This document shows positions 1 to 10,160 of a DNA stretch of 64,000 nt, piece by piece (the stretch's first letter is position 1; every line of letters begins with the position of its first letter). The stretch is taken from contig JAQSEB010000002.1 of NCBI GenBank assembly GCA_030063045.1, positions 3,968,001 to 4,032,000 of the forward strand, written 5' to 3'. Below the pieces are notes generated by a model. It saw only the letters and a list, made by a program, of their open reading frames with translations. It made no database searches and had not been told where the DNA came from. Both the position numbers and the translations under genes were made by a program. The stretch comes from Pratylenchus scribneri (lineage: Eukaryota; Nematoda; Chromadorea; Rhabditida; Pratylenchidae).

Positions 1-246
1 AACTTGTCTGTCTAAATTCTGATTAGAAAAAATTAATAATTGCCGAGATTATTAAAGCATTTTTATTTTTTACTGACAAGATTGGATTGGTTGCCAAATC
101 AAAATAGCGGCTACTTAATTGCCTCCTTCACATATAAGCAGATATAAGAAATAAACCTTTACTTTTCGTATTATCGAATTAAATTAATTATTTTAAATTT
201 TTATTTTTAAGATTAATAAACATAAAACAAATATTTTCCAATCAAA
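1..246 (+). promoter_or_regulatory. 5' flank of the MAN1/LEM-2 gene, probable promoter and 5'UTR
   Basis: AT-rich sequence directly upstream of the MAN1/LEM-2 start codon. I see no ORF, RNA gene or clear repeat in it. The last 30 bases before the ATG are A/T-rich and contain no convincing TTTCAG trans-splice acceptor. The promoter role is inferred from position only. Confidence 0.35.
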
Positions 247-3200
247 ATGAAAGCTGTTGCTGAGCTCACGGATGAGGAATTAAGGGCAGAATTGGCTAAA
301 TTTGGCCACAATGCTCCGCCTGTTACAGGTTTATCCGAATTTGTTAATTAAATTAAATCGCATAATTTTTACAGGAACGACTCGAACAATTCTTCAGAAG
401 AAACTTACAACTTTTCGCAACAATAAAACAGCGCCATCCCTCAACAAAGTTCCGACGCCGACTCCTACAAACAAAATTCCAACAACGTCTTCCATAAAAA
501 TTCCGGCGGCGGCCGCTTCCACAAACAAAATCTCGACGACATCTTCCCCAATCAGAATGCCGATAACTGCTTCACCAATCAAAACTCCGACCGCTTCCAC
601 AATCCGAACCAGTTTTGGCGATATTGGCATTGGATCTGGCACTGGCACAAGCAGCAGCAGCCGACAATCTTTCATGAATTCCTTTGGTGACAAGTCAATG
701 TTCAGCGGAAGAGATGATAATGAAGAGGAAGAAGAAGATGATGACCATATGGAATCTTCGCGGATCATCTCGCCCAAAAGCCGTTTTCGCACTTCATTTG
801 GCAGTACGGAAGGCATCCGGGGCAGAAATTTGATGGGACAATTTGATGGCAGCATCTCGGCTAGCAACAACAAACCATCACCGGTTGAGAAGTTCAAGAA
901 CATTGGCCGAACAGCTTGGAGTTTCTTCTCTCGCCCGCTTGGCACTTCCACTCCATGCAGTGATGTAAGTGATCACACTAAAAATTTCTAATTAATTTTT
1001 TTCCAGACTGGCTACAAATATGCGGGATACACTTCGGCTGCTGCAAACAAATATCGACGTTACAGCACTGGTTTTGGCCCTGGCGGAATGGATGCCGGCA
1101 AACGAGGTGGTTCATCAATGCTTCTTCCAACATTTTCGCCGGACACTTCCCGTCTAATTGGCGGCGGCATCGTCTTCTTCATTAGCCTCATTGTCAGTGC
1201 CTACATCTATCAAGCGCACACGGAAGCGGTGCTCACTGCGCTCGGAAAAGGAAAAGGTTTGAATTAAGTTTTAATTGTAAAATCAAACAAAATGGATAAG
1301 GTTTTGAACATACCCAAGAAGCTCTATGATGGGGTGGCTGATAGTTTTACAAATCTCCTAGGATCTTGTGATGGTTCTAGGATTTTAAGATGGTCTGTCC
1401 ATAGATATAGAGCCTTTAAATTCTCTCGATCTTAAGATGGTCTCTTAAGCCTTGTTAGATTGGTTTTTAGACCAAAGATGGTTTTTTTAAGACCTTAATA
1501 TGGTCTCCTGAACCTAAAATTAGTTTTTAGACCTTAATATGGGTTTTTAGAGACCTTAATATTATTTTTAGGACCTTAAGTTAGTCTCTTGAACCTTAAG
1601 ATGGTTTTTAAGACCTTAAGTTGAAGACCATAAGTTGGTTTCTAGGACCTAATGATTATGTTGTAAGATTACTAATAAGATAGAATGATCAAAATATGAT
1701 CCAAAATAACATAAAAATGCAAATAAATAAATATTTTCTTAAAAATCAAATATTCCATTTTTCAGATGCCACGGTCGGAGTGTTCAATTTCCTGTGCAAA
1801 TATGCCATTTTTCCTGCCGTTTACCTCGTTGCAGGTTTCTTCATAGATCAATTAAATTAATTTTTTAATATTATTCCAGCGGTTCTGATCATTTTTGCCA
1901 TCTACAAAATGTACGACTACAATCGTCGATCCAAAATTGAGGAAAATCGCCGGCTGATTGAATTGGTGGAACGCGTCACTGACATCATTTTTGAATCGGG
2001 CTCGGCCGGAATTGCTGAACCACATGTTCGGGACATGCTGATGCCGCCTACAAAGTAAGCTAATAAATTTGGGAAGGACTTTAGGATTAGGGGGTTAGGG
2101 CCAATTAGTTTTGTTAACCTTGATCTTGTTCGGAAGCACCTAATTAGATTGAGGAAAAGAAGTGGCTAGGCAGCAAAAATTGTCTTGAGATATATAAATT
2201 TTAATTTTCTGAGTTTTCTAGAATGTATAAAAAAGGATAAAAGTGCTTACGAAGCCAAAAAAAAATAACTTCTGCCGAGCGGGTTCGAACCTGCGACCTA
2301 AATTTTGCAGAGGAAAGGTTAACCTTTAAGCCAAAATTTCATATATCTTGCCAAAGTATCCCATTTTAGGTGGAAAATTTCCAAAAAAATTTTAAAATTT
2401 TCATAACCCCAACAAGCTTAAATCACCTTATTTAAACTAAACCAAATACCAAAGACCTAGGCTTGGGAATAGGGATGACACCTTCTTCCAGGCACGTATT
2501 TAGGGGGGGGGGGGGTACACGGGGTACGTACCCCCCCCCCCCCCCCCCCCCCCCATTGGGGGAAGTGGAAGAAAAAAAAGTAAAGGGGGGACCCTTCTGT
2601 AATCCAAAATTGGTCAAAATTTTTCGCTGCGCGGCCATTTTTGACCAAAATTTTACCCTGCGGGGCCATTTTTGGCTAAAATTTTACCCTGCGAGGCCAT
2701 TTTTGGCCAAAATTTTACCCTGCGGGGCCAATTTTTGTACTAAAATTTTTACTTTGGCAAATTTTTTTACATGCATACCCCGCCTAGAAATTTTTTACAT
2801 GGGTGCCCCCCCCCATCCGAAAATCCTGGATACGTGCCTGCCTTCTTCTGGTAGGATAGGAGCTCGCCTTTCCATTAGCTGATTAATTTAATAAATCAAA
2901 ATGAAATTATTTTTAATTTTCAGGCGAACGGAAAGTGAATACAAGCGTTGGCAACAAGCAGCTCAATTCATCAACAACGAGGACTCACGCATTCGCACCG
3001 AAATTCGTCTGATCGATGGGACGGAATGCAATGTTTGGATTTGGATGGGGCATGGAAAACAACGCTGGCAGGGGACTGGTCAGTAAATCACCCGAGGGCA
3101 GAAGAGGAGGAAAAACAATAATTAATTTGGATATTTTTGAGAATAATTGTTCTGACGGAATCAGTCCTTATTTCTTTTATTAAACATAATTTCAATCATT

Positions 3201-4099
3201 TTCCTCATTTTTTTTGCATTTTAATTGAATAAAGTTGTTTTAAAATTTGATATTGTTCATTTTAGCAGTGGCCGAGGGCTCGGCCAAAGTGCCCGAAATG
3301 GCATTGACACATTGTTTGAAATTGCGGGGAGTCAATTTTTCGGACAAGTTTATTTTCCAAATCCAACCAAATTTATATGAATTTAATTCAGTTTTGTGGA
3401 AAGGGAAAATCTGAGGAAGGAACTGCTTGCAAAAATGAAACCGGTGATTCCAATTCACATTGGTTTTATCAGCAACCAAGTTGAGAATGTGGTCTACATG
3501 ATGTTGAAGGTGAGAGCATTTAATTATATCTCAAATTAAATAGCAAATTTTATTTAGAATTTGGATGATGCCAGGGCCGCATTCCTTGCATTCCATTCTA
3601 ATTGGTTTAATGGTTTGTATTTATTTTAATTATTAAAATGGAAAATAATTTGGCAAAAAACCATTGAAAATGCCAAAAAAAAAATGAACACAGTGGTCAT
3701 TGGTTTATTCTTTACCCAAAAACATGCCCGATCGATAAAGCTGGTGAAGACGCATTGAATGATATATAATTTGTTATGGTTTGGCCAAAATTAAATGGTA
3801 TTAAACGGTTTAAACTTTTGGTTTTAATGGTTCAAAACTAAATTCTAATTGGTTGAACCCCAAACCAAAAACATAATCAAATGATGTGTCTTGATGAGAC
3901 CTATCGATTGGTTTTATAAAGTTTATGGATCTGGGAAAAACTGTTCCAATACAAATTTTTCGGGTAATTTCAATACATAACAAATTAAATACTATCCATC
4001 ATAAAACCATTAAAATTTCGTTTATTTCCAGGAACAATGATAACCGTCAAATATGTGCGCGATGAACGATATCGAGAACGATTCCCGGAAGCCCGTTGA
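247..4099 (+). CDS. lem-2: MAN1/LEM-2-type inner nuclear membrane protein (LEM, MSC and UHM domains)
   Basis: Integral inner nuclear membrane protein. LEM proteins bind the chromatin factor BAF and tether chromatin to the lamina; that role is known for the family and inferred here. Exons: 247-328, 375-964, 1007-1256, 1766-1834, 1880-2054, 2924-3078, 3266-3347, 3392-3509, 3558-3612, 4032-4099. They sum to 1,644 nt, giving 547 aa with phases closing at every junction. Residues about 5-43 form the LEM domain (LTDEELRAEL..., then TTRTILQKKL), split by a 46-bp intron. A Ser/Thr/Pro/Ala-rich linker follows, with an acidic run near 140-155. Transmembrane segments lie near 275-292 (LIGGGIVFFISLIVSAYIYQ) and about 318-339. 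A winged-helix MSC domain (EPHVRDMLMPP, ending VWIWMGHGKQRWQGT) precedes a C-terminal UHM/RRM-like domain ending GTMITVKYVRDERYRERFPE, the MAN1 signature absent from vertebrate LEM2. Intron 5 carries a tRNA-like repeat and a hAT MITE. It is tail-to-tail with MOGS. The fit to the family is strong. Confidence 0.93.
1310..1660. repeat. degenerate CCTTAA/GGTCT-type repeats in MAN1 intron 3
   Basis: Within the 509-bp third intron of MAN1/LEM-2, short imperfect units of the form GACCTTAA(G/T)ATGGTTTTTAGA recur about ten times with irregular spacing. No coding potential is visible. It looks like an old decayed minisatellite. Confidence 0.55.
2273..2325 (-). repeat. tRNA-like (B-box) repeat, copy 1, in MAN1 intron 5
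   Basis: On the minus strand the sequence reads ...AAAATTTAGGTC GCAGGTTCGAACCCGC. This resembles a tRNA variable loop followed by a T-arm with the pol III B-box GGTTCGAAYCC. Two more copies share ATTTAGGTC(T/G)C plus the B-box, at 6711-6770 and 9505-9566. Copies 1 and 2 also share GAATGTATAAAAAA-like sequence to the left. No full cloverleaf can be folded by eye, so I treat it as a tRNA-derived SINE or tRNA relic and not as a functional tRNA. Confidence 0.5.
2489..2840. mobile_element. hAT-like non-autonomous element (MITE) with 8-bp target duplication
   Basis: A 352-bp element in intron 5 of MAN1. The left end reads CAGGCACGTATTTA and the right end, reverse complemented, reads CAGGCACGTATCCA. 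Both sides are flanked by the same 8 bp, CCTTCTTC (2481-2488 and 2841-2848). CA..TG ends with an 8-bp duplication are the hallmark of hAT transposons. Inside are a run of 13 G (2503-2515), a self-complementary GGGGTACGTACCCC joined to 24 C (2531-2554), and 31-bp tandem units starting GGCCATTTTTGG (starts at 2633, 2664, 2695, 2726). It has no transposase ORF, so it would depend on an enzyme encoded elsewhere. Confidence 0.82.
3640..3990. repeat. dispersed repeat in MAN1 intron 9, related to the MITE in MOGS intron 10
   Basis: The 419-bp ninth intron contains AATTTGGCAAAAAACC...GAAAATGCC near 3647, like the left end of the element at 4755. Further on it has sequence that, reverse complemented, resembles that element's AACCAATTA..TTAGTTTTGAAC stretch. 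The right boundary is not clear. It is probably a diverged or rearranged relative of the same MITE family. Confidence 0.4.
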
Positions 4100-4258
4100 A
4101 CAAATAAATTGAAATGATGATTACTCTAATTTGATATCCACTGATTTTGTTATTGTATTTTTTCATTTAAACACGATCAAGTTATAAATTTATCAACAAC
4201 AGGAAATAAATATAATTATAAATTATCACATTAGTATGAAGATAAAATTTAATTAAAA
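4100..4258. other. convergent intergenic spacer between MAN1 and MOGS
   Basis: The two genes meet tail to tail, with 159 bp between stop codons. AATAAA at 4103-4108, just past the MAN1 stop, is its likely poly(A) signal. I see no canonical AATAAA for MOGS on the minus strand here. AT-rich variants would have to serve. Confidence 0.6.
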
Positions 4259-7200
4259 TTAATCAAATTTTTCGGCTAGTATATTTACAATGAGTGATGT
4301 CCATCCGGTAAAGGGCCTCGTTCCCATTCCTTCGCCCGTTTTGTCGTTGTAATTTTCCCAAAAGAAGCCAGTTTTTTCGAATTGTTCCGCAACATTTTTG
4401 AGCACATTTTCCCTGAGTCTTGAATAAATTTCGGCGGCCAGTCGAGCATTTGGGCCTCCGGATTTTGCATAATAGTTCAATGCGTCCAATGCCAAATAAT
4501 TTATCTTAATTGATTAATTTTAATTAGGATTTAATATTAATAAAATAAACTAACATTAATCCAAATTGCTCCTCGCCAATAGGGTGGATCATGTTCAGTG
4601 TTCCTGGCCCTGCCAAAATATTGAATGTTTAATATAATAATTAAATAATTTACAAATAATATGAAGATCTGGCCGAAAGTGATCGAAGGCCATAAGGAGT
4701 CCATAAATCCTATAAAAAAATTTATGTGAAATATTTTAAAATAATAGGAAATATTTAATTTGGCAACAAAAACACTGGAAATGCCGAAAAGTATTAAAGG
4801 TTCAAAAGTTTATTCTATAGCCAATCGATCGATATTGTCAAAATAAATCATTTGATGATATTTTGGCTTAATTTTTAACCAATTATAACTTAGTTTTGAA
4901 CTATAAACTAAAATGAGTTTAAACCCATATTCTTTGGCCATTTTTTTCAATTTCAATAGCTTTTGCCAAATTAAAATTTTAAAAAGAACAAACCTTTGTC
5001 GAATTTAATGAATTCAGCAAAATGTTGAGTTTTGGATTATTTGGTGGAAGCAAACGAAGTAGAAGAGGGAATAAATTCACATAGCCGAAAACATCATCCA
5101 CCAATTGTAATTTGGGTGCTTCAATTGTTTTGCGCACAAAAATATGTTCTTGGCTCGATGAATGTTTATCCGATTTTTTGGCAGGAACCTTAAAAAAATA
5201 AATGAATTTATATATGGTAACATTTCATACTTTAACAAGTTTAACACGTTCACTGTGAAGACCAAAGTCTGCATAAAGTTGCTTCCTTTCACTCCAATGC
5301 AATCGATCCAATAAATCAATGTCGTTGAATAAGTGAATATCCTCCTCAATTTGTGGAACAAATTGGGAATCACCAAAAATTTCAGCCAATTGTCTCAGAA
5401 CTCGAGAGCTGAATGAAATCCAACATCGTAAATCAAGATGATATTCTTCGGGAGATGGATGGGTTGCACCTAAAAAAATATAATTAATAATTAATCAGAA
5501 TAAAATTAGATTAAAATTACAAATCAGAATTACAATTACAATCGCAAATCAGAATTCACAATTACAATCGCAAATCAGAATTACAATTACAAATCAGAAT
5601 TACAATTACAATCGCAAATCAGAACAATTACAATTACAATCGAAAATCAGAACAATTACAATTACAATCGCAAATCAGAATTACAATTACAATCGCAAAT
5701 CAGAACAATTACAATTACAATCGCAAATCAGAACAATTACAATTACAATCGCAAATCAGAACAATTACAATTACAATCGCAAATCAGAACAATTACAATT
5801 ACAATCGCAAATCAGAATTACAATTACAATCGCAAATCAGAATTACAATTACAATCGCAAACAGAACAATTACAATTACAATCGCAAATCAGAATTACAA
5901 TTACAATCGCAAATCAGAATTACAATTACAATTGCAAATCAGAATTACAATTACAATCGCAAATCAGAATTACAATTACAATCGCAAACAGAACAATTAC
6001 AATTACAATCGCAAATCAGAACAATTACAATTACAATCGCAAATCAGAATTACAATTACAATCGCAAATCAGAACAATTACAATTACAATCGCAAATCAG
6101 AATTACAATTACAATCGCAAATCAGAATTACAATTACATTAATTCTGAACAGCAAATTGAAAATCAGAATTAATTACGAGGAAAATCGTCCAATCCGCTT
6201 GGTAAAATTTTTGGATTGAGCTCTCGATCGGTTGTTCGATTCCTTCCTTGCCATTGCATTGTTCCCCGTTGTGGTCCTTGCTGGGTGGTTCGAAGCCAAA
6301 TATAGAATTGTTTTAAGCGGGGATAGAGCCTTCCAATTTGATTATAATGCCTTTTTAATTGCTAAAAAATGAAAATTTGATTAAATTAAAATTTTGTTAA
6401 AACCTCCGAATTTTTGACAAATTTTTCGAGCACATAGAAAAATACGGGCGGATTTGCAACTGATGTACTTTGTACGAGAAATTCATTTGGAACTTTTGCC
6501 TCTGCCTCCTTGCCTAATATTATTTCCCGCGGTATCCAACCGTCCGAATTCATTGTGTTTAGCCATGAAGCCAAAATCTTAAAATTATTAAAAATGAAAT
6601 TAACTTGAAATTTATTTAGAGAAGAAATTTTAAAAATTAAGTAATTCTTTTGTTAGAATTACAGTGAATTGCATAATGTATAAAAAATTGATTAAGTCCG
6701 AAAAATAATTTGCTTCCTCTAAGCGGATTCGAACACGAGACCTAAATTTTGCAAAAGTGAAGGGTCCCCTTTCCCTTTTTTGGGTAAAAAATTTTGAAAA
6801 AAATTTTTGATAAAATATTCTTTTGGTTAAACATAGCGCCTAGCCACCTTATCTAATTTATGTTCAAAATTTTTGGGATTTTTGGTGTATGGACTTTGGG
6901 TTGACTCTTTACTGATGAGATATTGATTTTTGTTTTATTAAAAAACCTGAAGACTTAAATGCGGATCAAATTGTCGAATAACCAAATTGTGAAATCCTTC
7001 ATCCCACAAGAAGCCTCTGGGGAAAAATGGCCTTGATGGAGTGGCGGAGAATAAAGAAAGTGGCCCATAATGTTCAATTGGTTGATCTTCTGCTGATTTT
7101 ACCAATGCAAATCCATGCCAAACGCCAATTCCGCCTAAAAGACTAAAAAAGTTTGGAAAATATTTGCTAATTTGGTTTAACTCATTCACCTGGACAATGC

Positions 7201-8775
7201 ACTTTTGGCCATTTTTGTATTCTTTTTAATATCATCCATACTTGAATAATCAACTGGGAATGCCTCATTGAATTTCTCATCAAATTCATTTAATTTATTT
7301 TCAAATTCCGAATTAAAATTTAAAGCCGGTCCGGCATCATTCACCATAAAATCAATAAATACATCGAATTTTCCTAAAATTTGAAGATTTAATTTATATT
7401 TTGACAAAGGTGCTAAAATCATGATCCAAAAATTTTTTTAAAAATTTTGAAAAATTTTTTGGAATCACAATTTTAGATTTTTGCTTATTTTTCTAAAAAA
7501 AATACCATTGATTGTGAATTGAGTGGCAACAAAATTGGCATCATTCCCATTTTGGGGCCCCGGTATTCGATCATTTTGAAATAATAGCAAATGGCCATTT
7601 CGCTGATTAGTCCTGGCCAAAGATGCCAAAATCAATTTGTTTATTTCGGATGCATCCAATTCGGGTGAAATTGAATAGGCGGTGCTTGAAATTTTCTTTG
7701 CCAACAATTTTGAACGGATATTCATTTTGTATTGGCCAATTTCTGGAGTAGAGCCAGCAATGAATTTGAAATGAGTTGAGTCGATCAATTGATTTATTGG
7801 TTCCAATTTTGAATTTGTAGCATCCTTAAATAGATTAAAAAATTCAATTATTGTGGTTTTTTGATTCTTTAAAAACCGGTTTTGGTGGTTTGTTGGTTCT
7901 TTTAAAAACCGGTTTTGGTGGTTTGTTGGTTCTTTTAAAAACCGGTTTTGGTGGTTTGCTGGTTCTTTGAAAACTCCGTTTTGTTGGTTCTTTTAAAAAC
8001 CGGTTGTGGTTTGCTGGTTCTTTTAAAAACCGGTTTTGGTAGTTTGTTGGTTCTTTAAAACCCCGTTTTGGTGGTTCTTTAAAACCTCAAGGTTTAAAGA
8101 GAAAATCTTTGAAAAAAAAACAAAACCTGTTTTGCCACATAGAACACAAATGCATATGAATCATTGCCATCAATACTTCCATGAAAACGTGCAGTCCAAG
8201 AGTTTTGTTCATCCATTCTCATCCAATCAATTTCGAATTTCAGGTCTCGATCAATAATTTGTTGCCGACCAAAGCTTCCTCCATCATGCGCAAACCATGA
8301 AAATTTGACATTATCTCCTTAAATATTGTTCATTATCGATTTATTGATTATTCTAAATTAAACCATGTTCACACCAATGTCGAATTGGAAGATCATAAAT
8401 AATTTCTTCCCTCGGTTGTTTATACCACAATAAACCAAAAATTGGAGACATTGGATGCTTCATTTTCATTCCAAAATATAATTGAGGTCGAAATGTTCCC
8501 CAAGTGGTCTTAAACACTAATCAAATCAATGTTTATTTATCACATTTTACCTCATTATAAATATCTTCAATAAGTGCATTGGGCAAATCGGATTTTCTCA
8601 ATCGGTCATTTGGTGAAGAATAAATTTTTTGATAGTAAAAAAGTAAACATATAACAATTATGGAAGAAACAAAAAGAATTTTAATTAAATTTGCATTAAA
8701 TTCTTTATTGGAATTGTTCGTTGGATTCGGCCTAAATTTATTTTCTGCTGGACGGCGTCTTCGTATTTCCGTCAT
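4259..8775 (-). CDS. MOGS: mannosyl-oligosaccharide glucosidase (ER processing alpha-glucosidase I, GH63)
   Basis: Removes the outermost alpha-1,2-glucose from Glc3Man9GlcNAc2 on new glycoproteins, the first N-glycan trimming step in the ER lumen. Exons (high to low): 8775-8551, 8508-8364, 8317-8127, 7824-7506, 7373-7190, 7142-6947, 6577-6404, 6361-6178, 5469-5231, 5188-4994, 4709-4654, 4609-4555, 4504-4259. They total 2,409 nt, 802 aa, near the family length of about 830. It is a type II membrane protein: a basic cytosolic tail (RRRR), then a transmembrane segment near residues 30-48. GH63 landmarks follow in order: [38 protein letters not shown] (Asp402 is the likely general acid), [28 protein letters not shown], and GFFWENY with Glu771, the likely base, near the C-terminus. 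Catalytic assignments rest on family knowledge. All phases close, so it looks functional. Introns carry two minisatellites, a MITE and a tRNA-like repeat. Confidence 0.95.
4755..4974. mobile_element. MITE-like element with perfect 12-bp TIRs in MOGS intron 10
   Basis: TTAATTTGGCAA at 4755-4766 is matched by its exact reverse complement, TTGCCAAATTAA, at 4963-4974. The ends stay similar further in (GGAAATGCC against GAAATTG..GGCC). It spans 220 bp, has no ORF, and lies wholly in an intron. A related but inverted repeat sits in MAN1 intron 9. I could not fix a target duplication, so the superfamily is open. Confidence 0.6.
5514..6139. repeat. minisatellite of 25/28-bp units in MOGS intron 8
   Basis: About 24 tandem units of AAATCAGAATTACAATTACAATCGC (25 bp) or the same unit with an extra ACA giving CAGAACAATTACAATT (28 bp). 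Single-unit losses of one T (AAACAGAAC) recur. It fills most of the 708-bp intron between the exons at 6361-6178 and 5469-5231. The long open frame across it on the plus strand is a by-product of the repeat. Confidence 0.95.
6711..6770 (-). repeat. tRNA-like (B-box) repeat, copy 2, in MOGS intron 6
   Basis: On the minus strand: CTTTTGCAAAATTTAGGTC, then TCGTGTTCGAATCCGC. It has the B-box and a TTTGCAA segment like an Ala(TGC) anticodon loop. Further along that strand, outside this core, the plus-strand sequence GCGCCTAGCCACC (about 6837-6849) reads GGTGGCTAGGCGC, which resembles an A-box. Same family as the repeats at 2273 and 9505. Confidence 0.5.
7858..8097. repeat. 33-bp minisatellite in MOGS intron 3
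   Basis: About seven tandem copies of a unit of about 33 bp built on AAAAACCGGTTTTGG followed by TGGTTTGTTGGTTC. The first three copies are nearly identical; later ones are shortened or altered (AACTCCGTTTTG, ACCCCGTTTTG). AAAACCGGTTTT is self-complementary. It lies between the exons at 8317-8127 and 7824-7506. Confidence 0.92.
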
Positions 8776-8978
8776 CTTTAATCTTTCTTCATTTATTTTT
8801 AAATGATTTTATAAGAAATTTATATGGAATAAATTTAAACCAATCGTTTAATTATCGATGAAAGATTGAAAATTTTATTCATAATAATTAAAAAATTCAA
8901 TTGAATAAACTTAAACCAAAATTCAATTAATTATGGATAAAATGATTCAAAATTTATCGTTTTGAGTTCAAACAAAAA
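8776..8978 (-). promoter_or_regulatory. short SF3A2-MOGS spacer with poly(A) signal, operon-like
   Basis: Only 203 bp separate the SF3A2 stop from the MOGS ATG, both on the minus strand. AATAAA on that strand (plus-strand TTTATT, 8874-8879) is a good SF3A2 poly(A) signal. It leaves about 100 bp to the MOGS start, the usual layout inside nematode operons. A weak acceptor-like ATTAAAG abuts the MOGS ATG. The operon is inferred; separate promoters remain possible. Confidence 0.45.
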
Positions 8979-10160
8979 TCAAAATTGTGTTGGGAGGAAC
9001 ATAGGTGGAGGAGTAGCGGGTGGAATTGAGACGGCTCCAGTCGGTTGGAAGTTCCTCGCATAATTTGCATCTTCATGAATCGGTTTGAATGCGAATTGCA
9101 AAAAGTACTAAATATTCAAAATTAAAATATAAACAATTTGATTTATCAAAACCTGCTTGCTCTCCTTGTTCCATAAATTCCAATATTTGTCTTCGGCCCG
9201 ATCAATTTCACGTGCCGGTATTTTGAATGCAATTGTCTCATATGGTTCAGCCGCAAACAGCAAATATTGCCAACGTTTGTCCGGAGGTTGAATCTTTTGT
9301 TCATAGGAAGACATAAATCGATACCTAGGAGTGATCCCTTCCGCCACTTCGGGATAGTCAATTTGGAAAAGGAGTGCTTGTTGGCCGGAAGCGGCGTCCC
9401 GTTCTTTGGTGACCTGAAGAAAACATGTTCAATTTTTTCGTTAAAATTAATATATTTTGTCCAGAAATGAACTTTTAAAATGGCTACAAGCTCGAAAAAA
9501 TATAGTACCATGTGAGCGGATTCGAACCCGAGACCTAAATTTTGTAAAACTTAAGGTCTCCCCTTTGGGTCTGGGTCGGGTTTCCAACATTTTTATTTGG
9601 ACGAAAAAACAACCAGAAAAATGCTAGTTTTGCCTAATAGAATATGTTTGTTAATTAAAATGCAAACTTTGTATCCTGGCCGACCAATTTTAACAAATTT
9701 TTTCGGCTCAATTTTTGGTTGTTGTGGCAATGGCATGTAGGGAATGTCGGATGCCTCTTTGGATGCACGTCTTGCCAAATTCGCTTGATGCTTCTTTCCC
9801 TGAGTATGAGCCAGGTATGAACCTTCATTGTTGTGTAGTGTAAGACTGAAAAAATCATATTTAAATGGACTAATTTTAAGTGAAAAAATAAACCAAAGTT
9901 TGCATTCAAAACCGCCCATATGATTGCGCATAAAATAGGGATCTTTTTGAAGATCGATGGTCTCCAAAGCGAGTTGCCGTAAACGTTCTCGTCGATCCAC
10001 CTTTTTAATAAAAAGATTACATGTTTGTTAAAATAAGAAACAAACATTGGCATCCGTAGCCGATGCTACTCCACCACCGCCTGTTTTACCGCCAGCTTAA
10101 ATATGGATTTTAAAATTTTATACATTGGAATGAAAAAATACCTCGATTCTGAAAATCCAT
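8979..10160 (-). CDS. SF3A2: splicing factor 3A subunit 2 (SF3a66/Prp11)
   Basis: Subunit of SF3a in the U2 snRNP, needed for branch-site recognition and prespliceosome assembly in the nucleus. Exons (high to low): 10160-10142, 10095-10046, 10000-9894, 9845-9668, 9413-9153, 9107-8979. They total 744 nt, 247 aa, and all phases close. The 19-nt first exon (MDFQNR) was chosen because it restores the conserved start MDFQ.R.GGKTG.GGVAS. A matrin/U1-type zinc finger follows, with Cys56, Cys59, His72 and His78 (ECKLC, then LAHTQGKKH). Next come KKFVKIGRPGYKVTKERD, LLFQIDYPEVAEGITPRYRF, RWQYLLFAAEPYETIAFK and ESKQYFLQFAFK. The protein ends about 25 residues later in PPATPPPMFLPTQF and lacks the long proline-rich repeats of vertebrate SF3A2. 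Intron 4 contains a tRNA-like repeat. It may be first in an operon with MOGS. Confidence 0.96.
9505..9566 (-). repeat. tRNA-like (B-box) repeat, copy 3, in SF3A2 intron 4
   Basis: On the minus strand: TTTTACAAAATTTAGGTC, then TCGGGTTCGAATCCGCTCA. It has a perfect B-box (GGTTCGAATCC) after an AGGTC variable-loop-like stretch. It matches the repeats at 2273 and 6711. The anticodon-like position differs (TAC against TGC). Confidence 0.5.

Noticed and set aside
394..951. 185-residue minus-strand open frame
   Set aside because: It is antisense to the low-complexity Ser/Thr/Pro linker exon of MAN1, whose splice frame and domains are well supported on the plus strand.
2273..2325. Functional tRNA gene
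   Set aside because: The B-box is good, but I could not build a paired acceptor stem or D-arm, and two diverged copies exist nearby.
2463..2882. 139-residue plus-strand frame with a polyproline run, and overlapping minus-strand frames
   Set aside because: They come from the C and G runs and 31-bp repeats of the hAT MITE and have no protein-like features.
5932..6219. 95-residue frame rich in repeated NYNYN-like peptides
   Set aside because: It is a translation of the intron minisatellite; the unit is neither codon-biased nor kept in frame (25 and 28 bp).
9146..10053. Long minus-strand frames of 121 and 132 residues over SF3A2
   Set aside because: They run through introns or use another frame; the spliced SF3A2 model explains the region fully.
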